Of a stretch of 64,000 nucleotides of DNA, positions 44,837 to 55,539 are shown one piece after another. The stretch is taken from NCBI GenBank assembly GCA_030407315.1, contig JALQPE010002551.1:1-64000 (forward strand). The letters run 5' to 3'. Under the pieces are notes generated by a model that searched no databases, was not told the DNA's origin, and saw only the letters and a list, made by a program, of their open reading frames with translations. The position numbers were made by a program, and so were the translations under genes. Each line of letters opens with the position of its first letter. The first letter of the stretch is position 1. This stretch comes from Asparagopsis taxiformis (Eukaryota; Rhodophyta; Florideophyceae; Bonnemaisoniales; Bonnemaisoniaceae).

Positions 44837-45353
44837 AGTAAGTTTATACCTTTCACCTTTCGGTCTATTTCAAGGTTTAGACCTTAGTATTGATCGGTAT
44901 AACTTCTAACTCTCCTGTTCTCTTCTCTCTGCAGTGTCTAGCAGTGACGAAGACCGCGTGGAACCGCGCACCGACGAGCAGCCTCCCAGGCTTCGTCGCG
45001 AGGGGGAGTCTCTTCAAGACCGGGTCTTCCGCAAAGCCTACAGCATCGCCGAAAGGAGGGATAACAAGAAGAAGTACGCCGCTCACAAGAAGGCAAACCG
45101 CTCGAGGTGCCATCACTGCAACGTCTTTCTCAACTCCGCCGAGTCTAGAGTCGCACACTTCAGCGGCTCTAGACATAAGAAGACTATCGAACGCCTCAAG
45201 GAAGGTGGTCTCAAGGTCTGCAAGCCCTGCGGTGTCATCGTTCGCACCCAGAGCGAGTTCGACAACCACCTCCGCGGTAGTCGCCACCGTGGCATCGAGA
45301 AGACTCTCAAAGCCGCTAAAGCCTCTAAGGCTTCTTCCTCCTCCGATAAGTAG
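44837..45353 (+). CDS. Copia-2 double zinc-finger accessory protein (spliced)
   Basis: 139 aa, about 80% identical to the copia-1 protein. Zinc ligands: C59, C62, H75, H81 and C96, C99, H112, H118, both CX2CX12HX5H (matrin/U1 type). A basic, helical N-terminus (LRREGESLQDRVFRKAYSIAER) precedes them. The frame has no own ATG. An intron at 44838-44934 (donor GTAAGT, acceptor TTCTCTCTGCAG) joins CCACAA to TGTCTAGC and makes the start codon. A second acceptor-like site (CTTACTGCAG, ending at about 45532) lies just before the gag-pol ATG, so alternative splicing might choose between the two proteins; this is inference. Confidence 0.82.
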
Positions 45354-45537
45354 TACTCCTCTTCTCTAGACACAATAGAAATCTAGCTGATTTCTCTTTG
45401 ATAAACCTTGTTTTCTTGTTCTCCACTCATCTTGCTCTTAGCTAAAAGTCTCTATCCTATAGATCCCAGCTTGGTCCTAGACGACTATCGGTTGTCCACT
45501 TGGGAAGGTTCGAACAGATAAGACTTACTGCAGAGCC

Positions 45538-48500
45538 ATGGAGAGCACTTCATCCGGCATTCGCATTGAAAAGCTGGACTACTCCAACTTCCACTCATGG
45601 AAGCAAAAGATGGAGCTCATCCTCGGACACCGCGAGGTGGACGAAATGATCGATCCTGACCTACGTCCTCCACGCCCGGCAGAACAGGAAGCACTGTCCA
45701 AGTGGCTTCGCAAAGACAAAACTGCTCGGATGACCATCGGGATCACGTTGTCTGATGAGATGCTCAAGAACGTCTCACACACCACTACTGCTCTGGAAAT
45801 GTGGCAGGAGATCTGTAACGTGCACCAAAGGCACACTCTCCTAAACAAACTAGCTGCAAGGCGTGATTTCTATACTGCCACTATGAAGCCCGGTGAACAG
45901 ATGCTCGTCTACATTAATCGTGTTCGACAGATGGCCTCGGTCCTCAGCTCTATGGGCGTGATCATCGACGACAAGGAAATGGCTATGGCTGTCCTCAATG
46001 GCCTTCCTTCTTCCTTCCAGACACTCATTACTGCTCTTGATGCTATAGGTGATGAGGATCCTACATTCACCTTCGACAAAGTCCGAAGCCTCCTTCTTCA
46101 GGAGGAACGTAGAGCTTCTATTTTGAAACCTGGAAGCTCTTCTTCTGACTCAGCTGCATTATTATCCAGGTCTGGAAAACAACCCGGCAGTAACCGAAAG
46201 AAATGCACTCATTGCGGTCGTACCAACCACACTGAACCGTATTGCTGGCAAAAGTATGGCCGTCCATCCCGCTCTCGGCCTGCACGGTCTAAACCTTCTG
46301 CCATGGTTACTCTCACCGATTCAGAAGGCAATCCTCCATCAAACTCTGTTTCAGCGTCTACTTTCCATAATGATGAAGAGAAAGAGTATGTTTGCCTCAT
46401 GTCAACTACTCCTGGATCTCTTCATACATCAACTTGGTACATAGACTCTGCTGCCACCTCTCACATGACCTTCGATCGCTCCATGTTTGTTTCCTATAAG
46501 GAAATAACACCGTTCTCCGTAACTCTGGGAGATAAGTCTACCTCAATGGCAGTCGGCCGTGGTGATGTTCGTTTAATGATCTCTCTATATGGGGAAATAA
46601 AACAGTGCATACTTCGTGACGTCCTCCACGTTCCCTCTTTTGTATTTTCTCTCATCTCCGTCAGCACCCTCACTACTCGAGGCATATCGGTGCAGTTCAA
46701 TAACAATACAGTCATCCTGACTCAGAACAACAAACCGATAGCCACTGGACGGAGAAGCAAGGGACTCTATGCCATTGATCTCTTCTCGTCAGAGGCCCCA
46801 AAAGATCATGTGCAGCAAACAGCCTGTGTGGCCTCGCTACAGCTCTGGCACGAGCGGCTCGGGCATGTCAACAAATCCGGTATCTCACGCATGGAGCAGC
46901 TATCTGCTGTGAAGGGCCTTCGAATCAAATCTCAGAAATCAGATGCAGGTGCCCCATGTGAAGGATGCATAACCGGCAAAATGCCCCGAGCAGCTATTCC
47001 AAAGCTTTCCGAAACGAGAGCATCTGAGCTACTCGAGTTGGTTCACACAGATCTGGCAGGGCCGATGGAAGTACTCTCGAAAGGGGGAGCTCGATACTTT
47101 GTGACATTCATCGATGACAAGTCCCGATGGCTAACGGTATACCCGCTCCACCGTAAGTCCGATTGCTTCGACTCCTTCCAGAGATTCCTGCGCATTGCTG
47201 AAACGCAAACTGGTTGTAAACTCCGCCAACTACGCTCGGATGGAGGGGGAGAGTTCTTCTCAAACGACTTTACCTCCTTCCTCGACAGCAAAGGAATCAA
47301 ACGTCAGACCACCTGTGCATACACTCCGCAACAGAATGGTGTGGCAGAGAGAATGAACAGAACCCTCAAAGATCAAATTCGTGCCATGCTCCATCACAGC
47401 AACACCCCATTCGAGTTCTGGGCAGAAGCACTCTCCTGTGCTGCCTACATTCGTAACCGTGTCACCAGCCGCTCCCTGCCAACAGGAAATACTCCGTATG
47501 AGATCTGGTATGGTAGGAAACCGAGTATTGCTCATATGCGAACGTTCGGAAGTAGATGCTGGTACAAAACGCCTGATAAACTTCTTCAGACCCTTGATTT
47601 GCGGGCAAAGGAAGCAATTATGCTTGGATACGCAAGCTCCCAGAAAGCCTACAAACTATGGGACACAGCAAATGAAAAGGTCGTTGTGTCGCGAGACGTA
47701 GTGTTCGACGAGCTGCAGAAGAAGCGTTTACCATCTTCTGATACAGACTACAACAGCGTTGATGCTGCTCCTGAGTCCAATACTGAGCCATGGGATGGAG
47801 ACAGCAAGTCTGGTCTCTCTACCAAACAGGATACTCCTCCTTCATCCCATTCGGACTCTGACTCTGACACCAACGCTCCACAACCTCAATCTCCTCCACC
47901 AACTCCCTCAGCATCTACTGATGAGTCTCTCCTTAACGCTCCGCGTAAATCTTCCCGATCTCGTAAACCTCCGGGTGAGTGGTGGAAAACAACTGCCCTT
48001 GTCTCCACTACTGCTGATACCACTCCGGAACATCTTCTTACCTTCACTGAGGTGACCAAGGGGGAGGAAAAAGATCTCTGGATTGAGGCCATTCAGTCCG
48101 AGATGGATTCCCTCGAAGAAAATGGCACCTGGATTCTGGTCCCTCGCAGTGAAGCTCTCAACCTCCTCACTTCGAAGTGGGTCTTCAAACGCAAAGATGT
48201 TGTCAGTGAAACTGGTGAGCACTCGATCAAACACAAAGCTCGACTCGTAACTCGAGGATTCCAGCAGAAGTACGGCATCGACTACTCCGAGACTTATGCC
48301 CCCGTTGTCCAGTTCTGTACCCTTCGCATGTTCTTTGCGCTCACTGTCCACCACGATTTGCACTGCGACCAAATGGACGTCAAAACAGCCTTTCTCTACG
48401 GAGATCTCGAGCAGGACATCTTCATGGAGCAGCCGGAGGGATTTATCGACTCGAAGCATCCAGACCATGTCTGCAAACTGCAAAAGGCTCTATACGGACT

Positions 48501-49620
48501 CAAACAAGCTCCGAGGCAGTGGCATGCTAAGATCGATGACTTTCTCATTTCACAGCTCGACTTCCAGAGCTCTCCGTACGATCCATGTTTCTATGTCAGG
48601 TATCGTGACGACTCTATGATCATCATTGCACTATACGTCGACGATATTCTTCTTGCTTCAAGCAGTAGAGATATGTTGGATGAGCTGAAAGCAGAGTTCA
48701 GCAAGCGTTTCGAGATGAAGGATTGTGGTAGAGTTCGGGTATGTCTTGGCCTGGAGATTGCGCGCAACACCTCCAAAGGACTGCTACACTTGAATCAGTC
48801 CCGCTACGCTGAGAAGGTATTGGAACGGTTTGGAATGGAAAACGCAAGTCCGGTTGTTACGCCAATGCAAGCTCAGATCTCCGTCGCGGATACCGAAACT
48901 GAGCCCATAGACTCTACGCTCTATCGCAGAGCAATTGGCAGCCTGATGTACCTAGCGGTGGGAACTCGCCCTGACATCGCATTTGCCGTTGGGAGACTTG
49001 CACAGTTCGTTGAGGCCCCGACAAAAGCTCTCTGGGTAGCCGTTAAACGTGTCCTACGCTACATCGCTGGTACACGGGACTTTGGCGTGATGTACAGAGC
49101 TACAGCAACACTTGCACCAGTCGGGTACAGCGACTCGGACTGGGGCGGTTGTACTATCAACCGGAAGTCGACCAGTGGCTATGTCTTCAAGATGGCTGGA
49201 GGAGCGGTGAGCTGGAAGTCTCGTAAGCAAGGCTGTGTAGCCCAGTCTTCCTCAGAAGCCGAATACATGGCTCTCAGTGCAGCAGTGAAGGAGGCAATCT
49301 GGCTGAGAAACATCGTTGGTTTCAGCAGCAGTACAAATCCTGCAGATCCTATCCTCATCAATGTGGATAATCAAGGATCTATCAAAATGGCTAGGAACGA
49401 TGCTTCTGGAACCCGCACAAAGCATATCGACATTCGGTATCACTTTGTCCGGGATTGCCTCCTCGAAGGGATGTTCGATATCGACTACTGTCCAACATCT
49501 GATATGGTAGCGGATGTCCTCACTAAGCCTCTGCAAAGGATTCAGTTCGTCAAGCTTCGTGAACTTATGGGGGTAACTACCAAATCATTAATCGAGAAGG
49601 TCAAAGAGGGGGAGTGTTGA
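45538..49620 (+). CDS. Copia-2 Gag-Pol polyprotein
   Basis: 1,360 aa, single frame, ATG 45538. UBN2-like Gag, knuckle C223 onward (CTHCGRTNHTEPYC), protease with D303 (DSAATSHM), integrase zinc site (HERLGH at 438) and triad D505-D568-E604 with exact 35-residue spacing, RT with YVDD at 1033, RNase H near 1199 (SDSDWGG). The stop codon TGA is formed by the first bases of the 3' LTR. No defect is visible. Gag assembly and Pol maturation would depend on self-cleavage by the protease. Confidence 0.97.
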   Translation: MESTSSGIRIEKLDYSNFHSWKQKMELILGHREVDEMIDPDLRPPRPAEQEALSKWLRKDKTARMTIGITLSDEMLKNVSHTTTALEMWQEICNVHQRHTLLNKLAARRDFYTATMKPGEQMLVYINRVRQMASVLSSMGVIIDDKEMAMAVLNGLPSSFQTLITALDAIGDEDPTFTFDKVRSLLLQEERRASILKPGSSSSDSAALLSRSGKQPGSNRKKCTHCGRTNHTEPYCWQKYGRPSRSRPARSKPSAMVTLTDSEGNPPSNSVSASTFHNDEEKEYVCLMSTTPGSLHTSTWYIDSAATSHMTFDRSMFVSYKEITPFSVTLGDKSTSMAVGRGDVRLMISLYGEIKQCILRDVLHVPSFVFSLISVSTLTTRGISVQFNNNTVILTQNNKPIATGRRSKGLYAIDLFSSEAPKDHVQQTACVASLQLWHERLGHVNKSGISRMEQLSAVKGLRIKSQKSDAGAPCEGCITGKMPRAAIPKLSETRASELLELVHTDLAGPMEVLSKGGARYFVTFIDDKSRWLTVYPLHRKSDCFDSFQRFLRIAETQTGCKLRQLRSDGGGEFFSNDFTSFLDSKGIKRQTTCAYTPQQNGVAERMNRTLKDQIRAMLHHSNTPFEFWAEALSCAAYIRNRVTSRSLPTGNTPYEIWYGRKPSIAHMRTFGSRCWYKTPDKLLQTLDLRAKEAIMLGYASSQKAYKLWDTANEKVVVSRDVVFDELQKKRLPSSDTDYNSVDAAPESNTEPWDGDSKSGLSTKQDTPPSSHSDSDSDTNAPQPQSPPPTPSASTDESLLNAPRKSSRSRKPPGEWWKTTALVSTTADTTPEHLLTFTEVTKGEEKDLWIEAIQSEMDSLEENGTWILVPRSEALNLLTSKWVFKRKDVVSETGEHSIKHKARLVTRGFQQKYGIDYSETYAPVVQFCTLRMFFALTVHHDLHCDQMDVKTAFLYGDLEQDIFMEQPEGFIDSKHPDHVCKLQKALYGLKQAPRQWHAKIDDFLISQLDFQSSPYDPCFYVRYRDDSMIIIALYVDDILLASSSRDMLDELKAEFSKRFEMKDCGRVRVCLGLEIARNTSKGLLHLNQSRYAEKVLERFGMENASPVVTPMQAQISVADTETEPIDSTLYRRAIGSLMYLAVGTRPDIAFAVGRLAQFVEAPTKALWVAVKRVLRYIAGTRDFGVMYRATATLAPVGYSDSDWGGCTINRKSTSGYVFKMAGGAVSWKSRKQGCVAQSSSEAEYMALSAAVKEAIWLRNIVGFSSSTNPADPILINVDNQGSIKMARNDASGTRTKHIDIRYHFVRDCLLEGMFDIDYCPTSDMVADVLTKPLQRIQFVKLRELMGVTTKSLIEKVKEGEC

Positions 49621-50102
49621 AGCACTGGAATTGGCCCTGAGGGGCTCAATTACGTGAGAAAACTTTGACCCTCGATTTCTCCTAGAAGGAGTGCTCTAGG
49701 CGCTCCGAAACCTATCTCATCGTGTTCAGCGTGCCCGAATTAGTCGGGTAGCAACTTCTCCGAAGCTTCTACGACCTTTCTTCATGGAGATATTAGCGTC
49801 TGAAGTTTCAATTTGTTTGTCATAGTTTCAATTCGTAATTAGAAATGCCAAGATGGGTTGCCATCATGGCAGAGGGAAAATGTTATGATAAGTGTACACG
49901 TGTGGATGATATGATAGAGAAGCCCACGTGTACCAGATTGGCAGCGGGTGCTTGCTAGGACAGACTGTCAGTGACAGTCTGTCTGGAGCAGCCTTGAACA
50001 GGCTGTCCTTAGCACCGCCGGCGCACCTCGGCGAGAATACAAATTATGTAGTGAGCTCGCAGATTCAGTAAACGCTCGGTAAGCGACCAATTCGTTTCAA
50101 CA
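49615..50102 (+). repeat. Copia-2 3' LTR
   Basis: 488 bp, one difference from the 5' LTR (GTACTAG against GTACCAG). It is followed by GCCAT. Confidence 0.95.
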
Positions 50103-51951
50103 GCCATTTCATCTGATAGCATTTAATTCCCATTTCAAGAACGTAGTCTTTTCTTTCTGGCTCATTCGTACCAGATGAACCGCGTTTAGAATGAAGGTTG
50201 AGGCGGTCTGAGTTGATACTAGGTGAAGCAGAGACATCGTTCTCTGTTATCATTCGGTCGACTGGAATAGAAGTTTTCGGTCCGGTGATAACCTTTTCAG
50301 AAGCGTCAACTTCATCTTGTACAGATTCTTGCGTTATCTGGCCCATCTTCGGTACCGAGACTATATCCTCATCACATATTTCGGAGCCTAGTTGAGGAAC
50401 ACTATCTTCCTTCGAGACATCTTTTTGTTTCTCTTCTTTCGCGTCCCTTGTATCTGCATTTTCGTTATCGGCTGCCGTCTTGCCAATTTCCTGACAGAAA
50501 GAATCGGGATCTGGGTCTTTTCGATGGCTTTCCCGATACTTCTTTTCCTTCGTGGGAGCAATTTGAGGGCAAACTTTCCGGTACTGCTTCAAAAGAGCAT
50601 CCAGAATATTATAATCGTTTCCCATGTTCTCCATAACATCAGTATCGAACTTTGATGAGCGAAGTAGATTCTGCTTGATTGATTCCATGCCCTTTGGCCA
50701 TACCTGTCCTTCATGAAGAACCTCGAACTTACGCGCTTCTTTCATCGCTGCGCATGTGTATTCGTATTGCTGGAGGGTATCTTTGTATGATACTGGTTTG
50801 AATTTATTCAATCTGGAGATTCCCCGAAGCCTGTAAAGAGTATGAACTTGAACTTCTTCAGCATCAGTACCCGAAGCATTCATGAACTTGGTTGCAGATT
50901 TCAAAGATGTTATATTCACAAATTTGCGATACACGCGACAGTCAACGCTTGTCATTGGGGTATTAGTACCCTTTCTCCGAGTTTTCAATGCCATACTGTT
51001 GCTAGAAGGAGGTTCTGCCAAGTCTGGATGCTCCGAATTCATAATTGTTCCAATCTCTTCGATCACTCGCACAGGAAGGCGCAATGCCGTCGCAGCAGTC
51101 TGTCTGACGGTGTTATCCTTGAGGTGGGAGCAACCATCATATGCGGCAGCAACTTGTTTGGCTGTAGGTGGCTTTGAGGTCATGCTCTGCATCCGGTGGG
51201 CTTCTTCTTTCATTCCGCTCAGGATATCATAGAACGTGGTTTCGACATATAATGTTGCATCATGCTTACGGTTCTGATGTCTGCCTAGTTGTTTCAGAAC
51301 TTGGATAGAATGACCTCCTTTCAGTATCGTGACAGGCCACATAAAAGAGTCCCACCTCTCCGGGTTCTCATCCATTAACTCCTGGATTGCAGTCAGTCTG
51401 TGCATACCGTCAACAACTCCGTACCAAACGGAACGGCATTCGGACTTCTCTTTCGCCTCACTGTCAGAAAGAAAATCACCCTGAGGACCGCGTATCGTTT
51501 TGAAAAAGTCAATAATGTGGCGCTGGAACGACCCGGTCAACTCGACTACGATCGCATTGTCGGAGCCCGAAATGAATCCATCAATTCCGTTTGTTTCATC
51601 TTGTTCTCGACATTGTGCTGACTTTATGTTTCCAGAAAATATCGACTTCAATCGCAACACACCAGAGCGCACTACTTGTCGAACAGCAGTGAGTGGGATG
51701 CATGCCCGCGGATCAACACGTGTGTTCGTAGACCCTTCCATGACGTCTGCAAATAAGGCGGTATTAGTGTGCTTCATGGTGGAAGTACCCGGTTCCTCTT
51801 CTGGAGGACCTGATTTGGAACTGAGTCTGGACCCACTCCTCTTGAAGAATCTCGTCATGTCATCCAGTTCTGAAATAATGAAGTGCCGGGTAAGAAATGA
51901 AGGGGAAACAGAAGCTATAAAACTCTGTATCAATTTCTCGCACTTTCGCAT
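50103..51951 (-). pseudogene. ParB-methyltransferase gene, fragment 1 (ParB-like N-terminus)
   Basis: Residues 1-616 of the reconstructed protein, ATG at 51951. GVVDGMHRLTAIQEL (178-192) matches the V-D-G-x-H-R signature of ParB/Srx-like domains, and KQLGRHQNRKHD follows about 30 residues later, as the ParB box region does. The next part (PPTAKQVAAAYDG, DNTVRQTAATALRLP) looks helical like a ParB DNA-binding middle. Residues about 480-600 are charged and disordered. ParB domains fused to DPPY methyltransferases are known from phages and bacteria. Beyond 50103 the nominal frame runs into the copia-2 LTR. The frame continues in fragment 2 once copia-2 is removed. Confidence 0.85.
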
Positions 51952-52001
51952 GAAGGACTTGAAATGATTGTCATGAACGCCATACTCAAGTACAGTGTAC
52001 T

Positions 52002-52105
52002 TTCACCATGCATAGTACACTGGCCCAAACCCGAAATGACCGTTCACATTGGATCCAATGTGAACGGTCATTTCGGTTTTGAGCCAGTGTACTATGCATG
52101 GTGAA
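52002..52105. repeat. 104-bp near-perfect palindrome
   Basis: Arms TTCACCATGCATAGTACACT... meet at GGATCC (52051-52056). Only two positions per 52-base arm fail to pair. It lies 50 bp upstream of the ParB-methyltransferase ATG. It may be an operator, a centromere-like binding site for the ParB domain, or a small foldback insertion. Confidence 0.9.
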
Positions 52106-52334
52106 GCATCTTGGCCATGCAGGACACGACACGGCTCAAACCGGATTACGACGGCGGTGGTGGCCCGAGTATCGTGGTTACCATTGCTTGGAAGACAATT
52201 GAAGTGGATAGGAGACGCAAGCACTCTCCCAATGATTACCAGTCAGAAATATAAGTAGCGGGGTATTCTAAAAATTATATTGCGCCGGGCCGTGTCCATC
52301 CAGATGATGGAATGATTTGGCAATCTGATTTGCT

Positions 52335-53179
52335 ATGTTGCTCACAACACTTGGCATATTTTTTTTCATATTTCCCAGGAATGGCCCATCTCACCAGGAC
52401 TATTTCCTATACAGGAAATGGGCCGTACACATCATCTTTTCGCTGCTAATAGCAGGAATGTCTGAACAGGTTTCGCCACCTTCCCCTCCGATACCAATAT
52501 TACCGAACAGGTCTGAGTATCTTGCACACCGAAAACCCATTCTCATTTCCCCATTGCAATGCCATTTTTCAGTAAACAGCGCAGCTACCAGGTTTCTTTC
52601 ATCCCTTAATACATTCCATATCCTACATTACACCTTAGAGTACATTCCTACCCACTGCAACTTAGACGATAAACAATGCATATTAGAAATAGAAACTCAG
52701 ACGGAAAGAACATTATTATTGCTTGAACGGTGCACAAAGCAGGCCTGCCGAAAAGTAGTACGTTGTACTGTTCTCAAACTACAGAAGCTTGATTCGATTT
52801 TTGTACAACTAAAATGGTGTTTGCAAGGTTCAGGTGCAATAGCATGCAACTTGATACATATAAATGGTAGAACATTTACATTATGACTCCATTCAATGAA
52901 AAGAATATTGTTCTACCAACATGTGGAATAATAACGGGAGCAGATAATGAATCGTTCCCACCAAGAGTATTCGGATTAGAGATCAGACAGATAACATGTC
53001 TTTCCACAGTCATTGCTGGTTTAACTACGACTGGCACGCTGGAATCCTTCAATTCAAGAGAGTTCCGGGCGTCCAATGAGATCGATGGATTCAAGGCTCA
53101 TAATTCAAGAAGTACATCTCGTTCCGAAAAGTACAGAAAGCGCTCATTTGTGACATATTTACATCCTGAGCGTTTATAA
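52335..53179 (+). CDS. Two overlapping ORFs, unknown
   Basis: 183 aa from ATG 52335 (hydrophobic start LGIFFFIFP, then RCTKQACRKVVRCTV) overlaps by ATGA with a 98-aa frame from 52883 to 53179. I recognise neither. They lie between the palindrome and the deleted DUF7869-like gene on the same strand as the latter, so they may be a diverged or frameshifted upstream part of it, or chance frames. Confidence 0.3.
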
Positions 53180-53268
53180 CTGATTAGAAGCTGGTTCCCG
53201 TTCTGGTATAAAGCAGGACATGTGCTGCAAGTCCCCGACACTTTCGCCCCATACCACCTCCATCAACA

Positions 53269-54350
53269 ATGACCGAATCATCAGGATCTAAAATAGACCG
53301 ACTGTCTTTCGCGATGAAAGGACAGGTGTCCTCTATCAGGAAGAGAAATCTGGACAGGGCAAAAATCATAGCGAAAAAGTTCGAAGATGGAGAATTGCAC
53401 AAGGTACAATGCTGTTCCCGGCGCTGCTTCGAAATTGCTGCCAGCGAAGATCTAGTAAGGGACTCATTTCGAGTCGTTGAGTATGACCGTACGAGACGAC
53501 AGCGCTACTTAGTATCGTTATATGAGCCGGTGTCGGAAATGTACGCATATCGCGGGAGTGCCGTCTGCTATCAATTCTTAACGCAGGTATTCGGCTTCTC
53601 CCGCGAGATGCAGTGGTCAAACAAAAAACCACTGAAAAAAGCTGCGCAACTGGCGATCGAGAAAAAAAGGGGGGAGAGTGTGAACGTTGTGAGCGCTGTA
53701 TGCGACTCCGCTCTCCATCTCCGCACCATCGAGTACGCTTGCCGGCAGACAAAGCGCATCAATCCGCGCCGAAAAATTCGCACATTGACACGTTCAGTGC
53801 ACAGAAATCTGATATGGACAAACATCTAGCGACGCAAACACAGCCGCAATCTCCTACGGACAAAAATGAAGTGTCGCGTGCTGAGCCTACGGACAAAAAT
53901 GAAGTATCGCGTGCTGAGCAGCAGTTTCAACCCTCCAAAGCTACTGAAAAGCCCATCGTGCAACAGTCCGAAAATTCGGAGACGCTTTCGATTCACGAAG
54001 AAACGGCGCCGCCGAGTCTTCTGAGTGCTACACAATCGGGAAAGAAGTTGTTTCTGGTGGTCAAAGGGGATCAGTGTACGGATGAGGAGCCGTTCTGGGT
54101 GGCGAGAACACATAGAATTACGCGCAAGGGAAACCGTATCGCAAAATTGATGGTTCATTGGTACACCAAAACGGACGCTGACTCCTACCGGAGTAGGTAC
54201 AAACCGTGCTTTGTGCTCGGCACTCCTACACCCTGGATTGACACAATTGCGCTTACTTCGGTGATTACAACGTTTGACTCGCTAGTGGACGGAAAGTTAG
54301 ATGGTGCAACCTGTGATCGAGTACGAGAGCAGTTGCCATCGTTTAAATAA
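53269..54350 (+). pseudogene. Internally deleted DUF7869-like gene
   Basis: Two overlapping frames resemble the two ends of the 742-aa protein at 19249-21477. The first has CCSRRCF, RYLVSLYEPVSEMYAYRGSA and CYQFLTQVFGFSREMQ against CCNTGCF, RYLHALLEPNSNRFYFSG and CCEFLEFSFKFSRHLQ. The second ends with EPFWVARTHRITRKGNRI and KPCFV...VITTFDSL, matching the C-terminal PFWLGQI module. The central 400-450 residues with the DDD residues are absent. It is on the opposite strand and opposite side of the transposon. It is either a relic or a catalytically dead companion that keeps the terminal binding domains. Confidence 0.7.
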
Positions 54351-54469
54351 GTTGGTAAGACCGTTCACATAAATGTATGTCGTTCAGAATCTCTTTAATG
54401 CCACTCACTCATTCATAATAATTCATATTGCAAAGTGCAGTGACGTGCATGCACTGTTGCACTGATTGC

Positions 54470-54800
54470 TTCACTGCCGCCACACAGACATGCACACTTA
54501 TTTGTACACCCTTCCGTGCCATCCATGCACGCCACAGACTCATGCACACTTCTTTGTACACCCATCCATGCACGCCACAGACTCATGCAAACATATGTGT
54601 AAATCCATCCATGCTATGCATGCTCCACGCTCCTATACCCCTGTACAATCATACACGCCGTATTGCAAAGTGCCGACGACCATACACTGCTCCACTTATT
54701 GATTCTCGAACACCACACACTTATGTGTACAACCATCCGTGTCATACATGCTCCCCACTCCTATACCCCTTTACAGTCATATGCTCCAGGCATGGACTGC
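54470..54800. repeat. Degenerate minisatellite
   Basis: Imperfect repeats of TCATGCACACTTCTTTGTAC and CCATCCATGCACGCCACAGA, about 55-70 bp apart, with longer repeats of CTCCTATACCCCT. No gene is present. Confidence 0.65.
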
Positions 54801-55087
54801 TATAAGATCCTATTTGCACGTTGAGTGTGTGATGCAGTCCATGCATGGACGTATCACATGCTCCGTCGTGTGCTGATGTCCGCGTCGGCATGCACGCACT
54901 GTTGTGCGTGAATTACAATGAGCACCGCCAAGACATCCACGCCATGGCGTCTCGAGTACACACATGTACACAATCATTGTGCACATTGTGCACATTATGC
55001 TCAAAGTATGCAAAAGAAACACTGCTACTTGTTGGCGGGAGGTACAACATGTCACAGAGGGGTGTGCTTGAAATTGAAGCACAACAG

Positions 55088-55155
55088 GCCGGTACAAAAT
55101 TTTGAGTCACAATTTTGAATTGTGACATGTGATCAAATTTGTACCCGCGGCCGGC
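55088..55155. repeat. Imperfect inverted repeat
   Basis: GGCCGGTACAAAATTTTGA pairs with TCAAATTTGTACCCGCGGCC, with an inner pair GTCACAA/TTGTGAC. It is a small cruciform or a MITE remnant. Confidence 0.6.
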
Positions 55156-55539
55156 GGCTTTCTACTGGAAGCACGCCGGCCATTTAACTGCCAGATGCAC
55201 ATGTTCTGTAAGCCGTGCATGCATGACCCATCAAGGCCATGAAATTATTCCCTCTCCCTCCCGCCTCGCACATCCTCCCTCTGCAATGTGTTCCCTTCCG
55301 CCCTCAACGTCTTCCATGAGTGATAGTCACACATTTCTCAGGTTTTCGCGCGTCGTAAGTGCTCTCTGCGTATTCCGTGCATTCTTCCCCGCCTGTTCAC
55401 CGCAAGTTTCCGTCGCCAACTTGGGCGAAATCAATTCTACTCGAGCGGAAACAATTGTTCTGGCGAATTTTTTTATAATGGCATCACCAGCGACGACCAC
55501 AACTAACACCACCAAATTCTACCGCCCATTCGCATGGCT

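Larger units (their letters stand above)
43723..50102 (+). mobile_element. Copia-2, complete Ty1/copia LTR retrotransposon
   Basis: 6,380 bp flanked by GCCAT at 43718-43722 and 50103-50107. The 488-bp LTRs (43723-44210 and 49615-50102) differ at one position by eye. Polypurine tract AAAGAGGGGGAG. It has an intact polyprotein and zinc-finger gene, opposite in orientation to copia-1. The family is also represented by the solo LTR at 21539. Confidence 0.97.

Noticed and set aside
22585..51951. Bacterial restriction-modification system or prophage, given ParB and DPPY motifs
   Set aside because: The gene lies between eukaryotic-style TIRs within LTR retrotransposons and has no restriction enzyme or phage genes beside it. 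Bacterial or phage ancestry of the domains remains possible.
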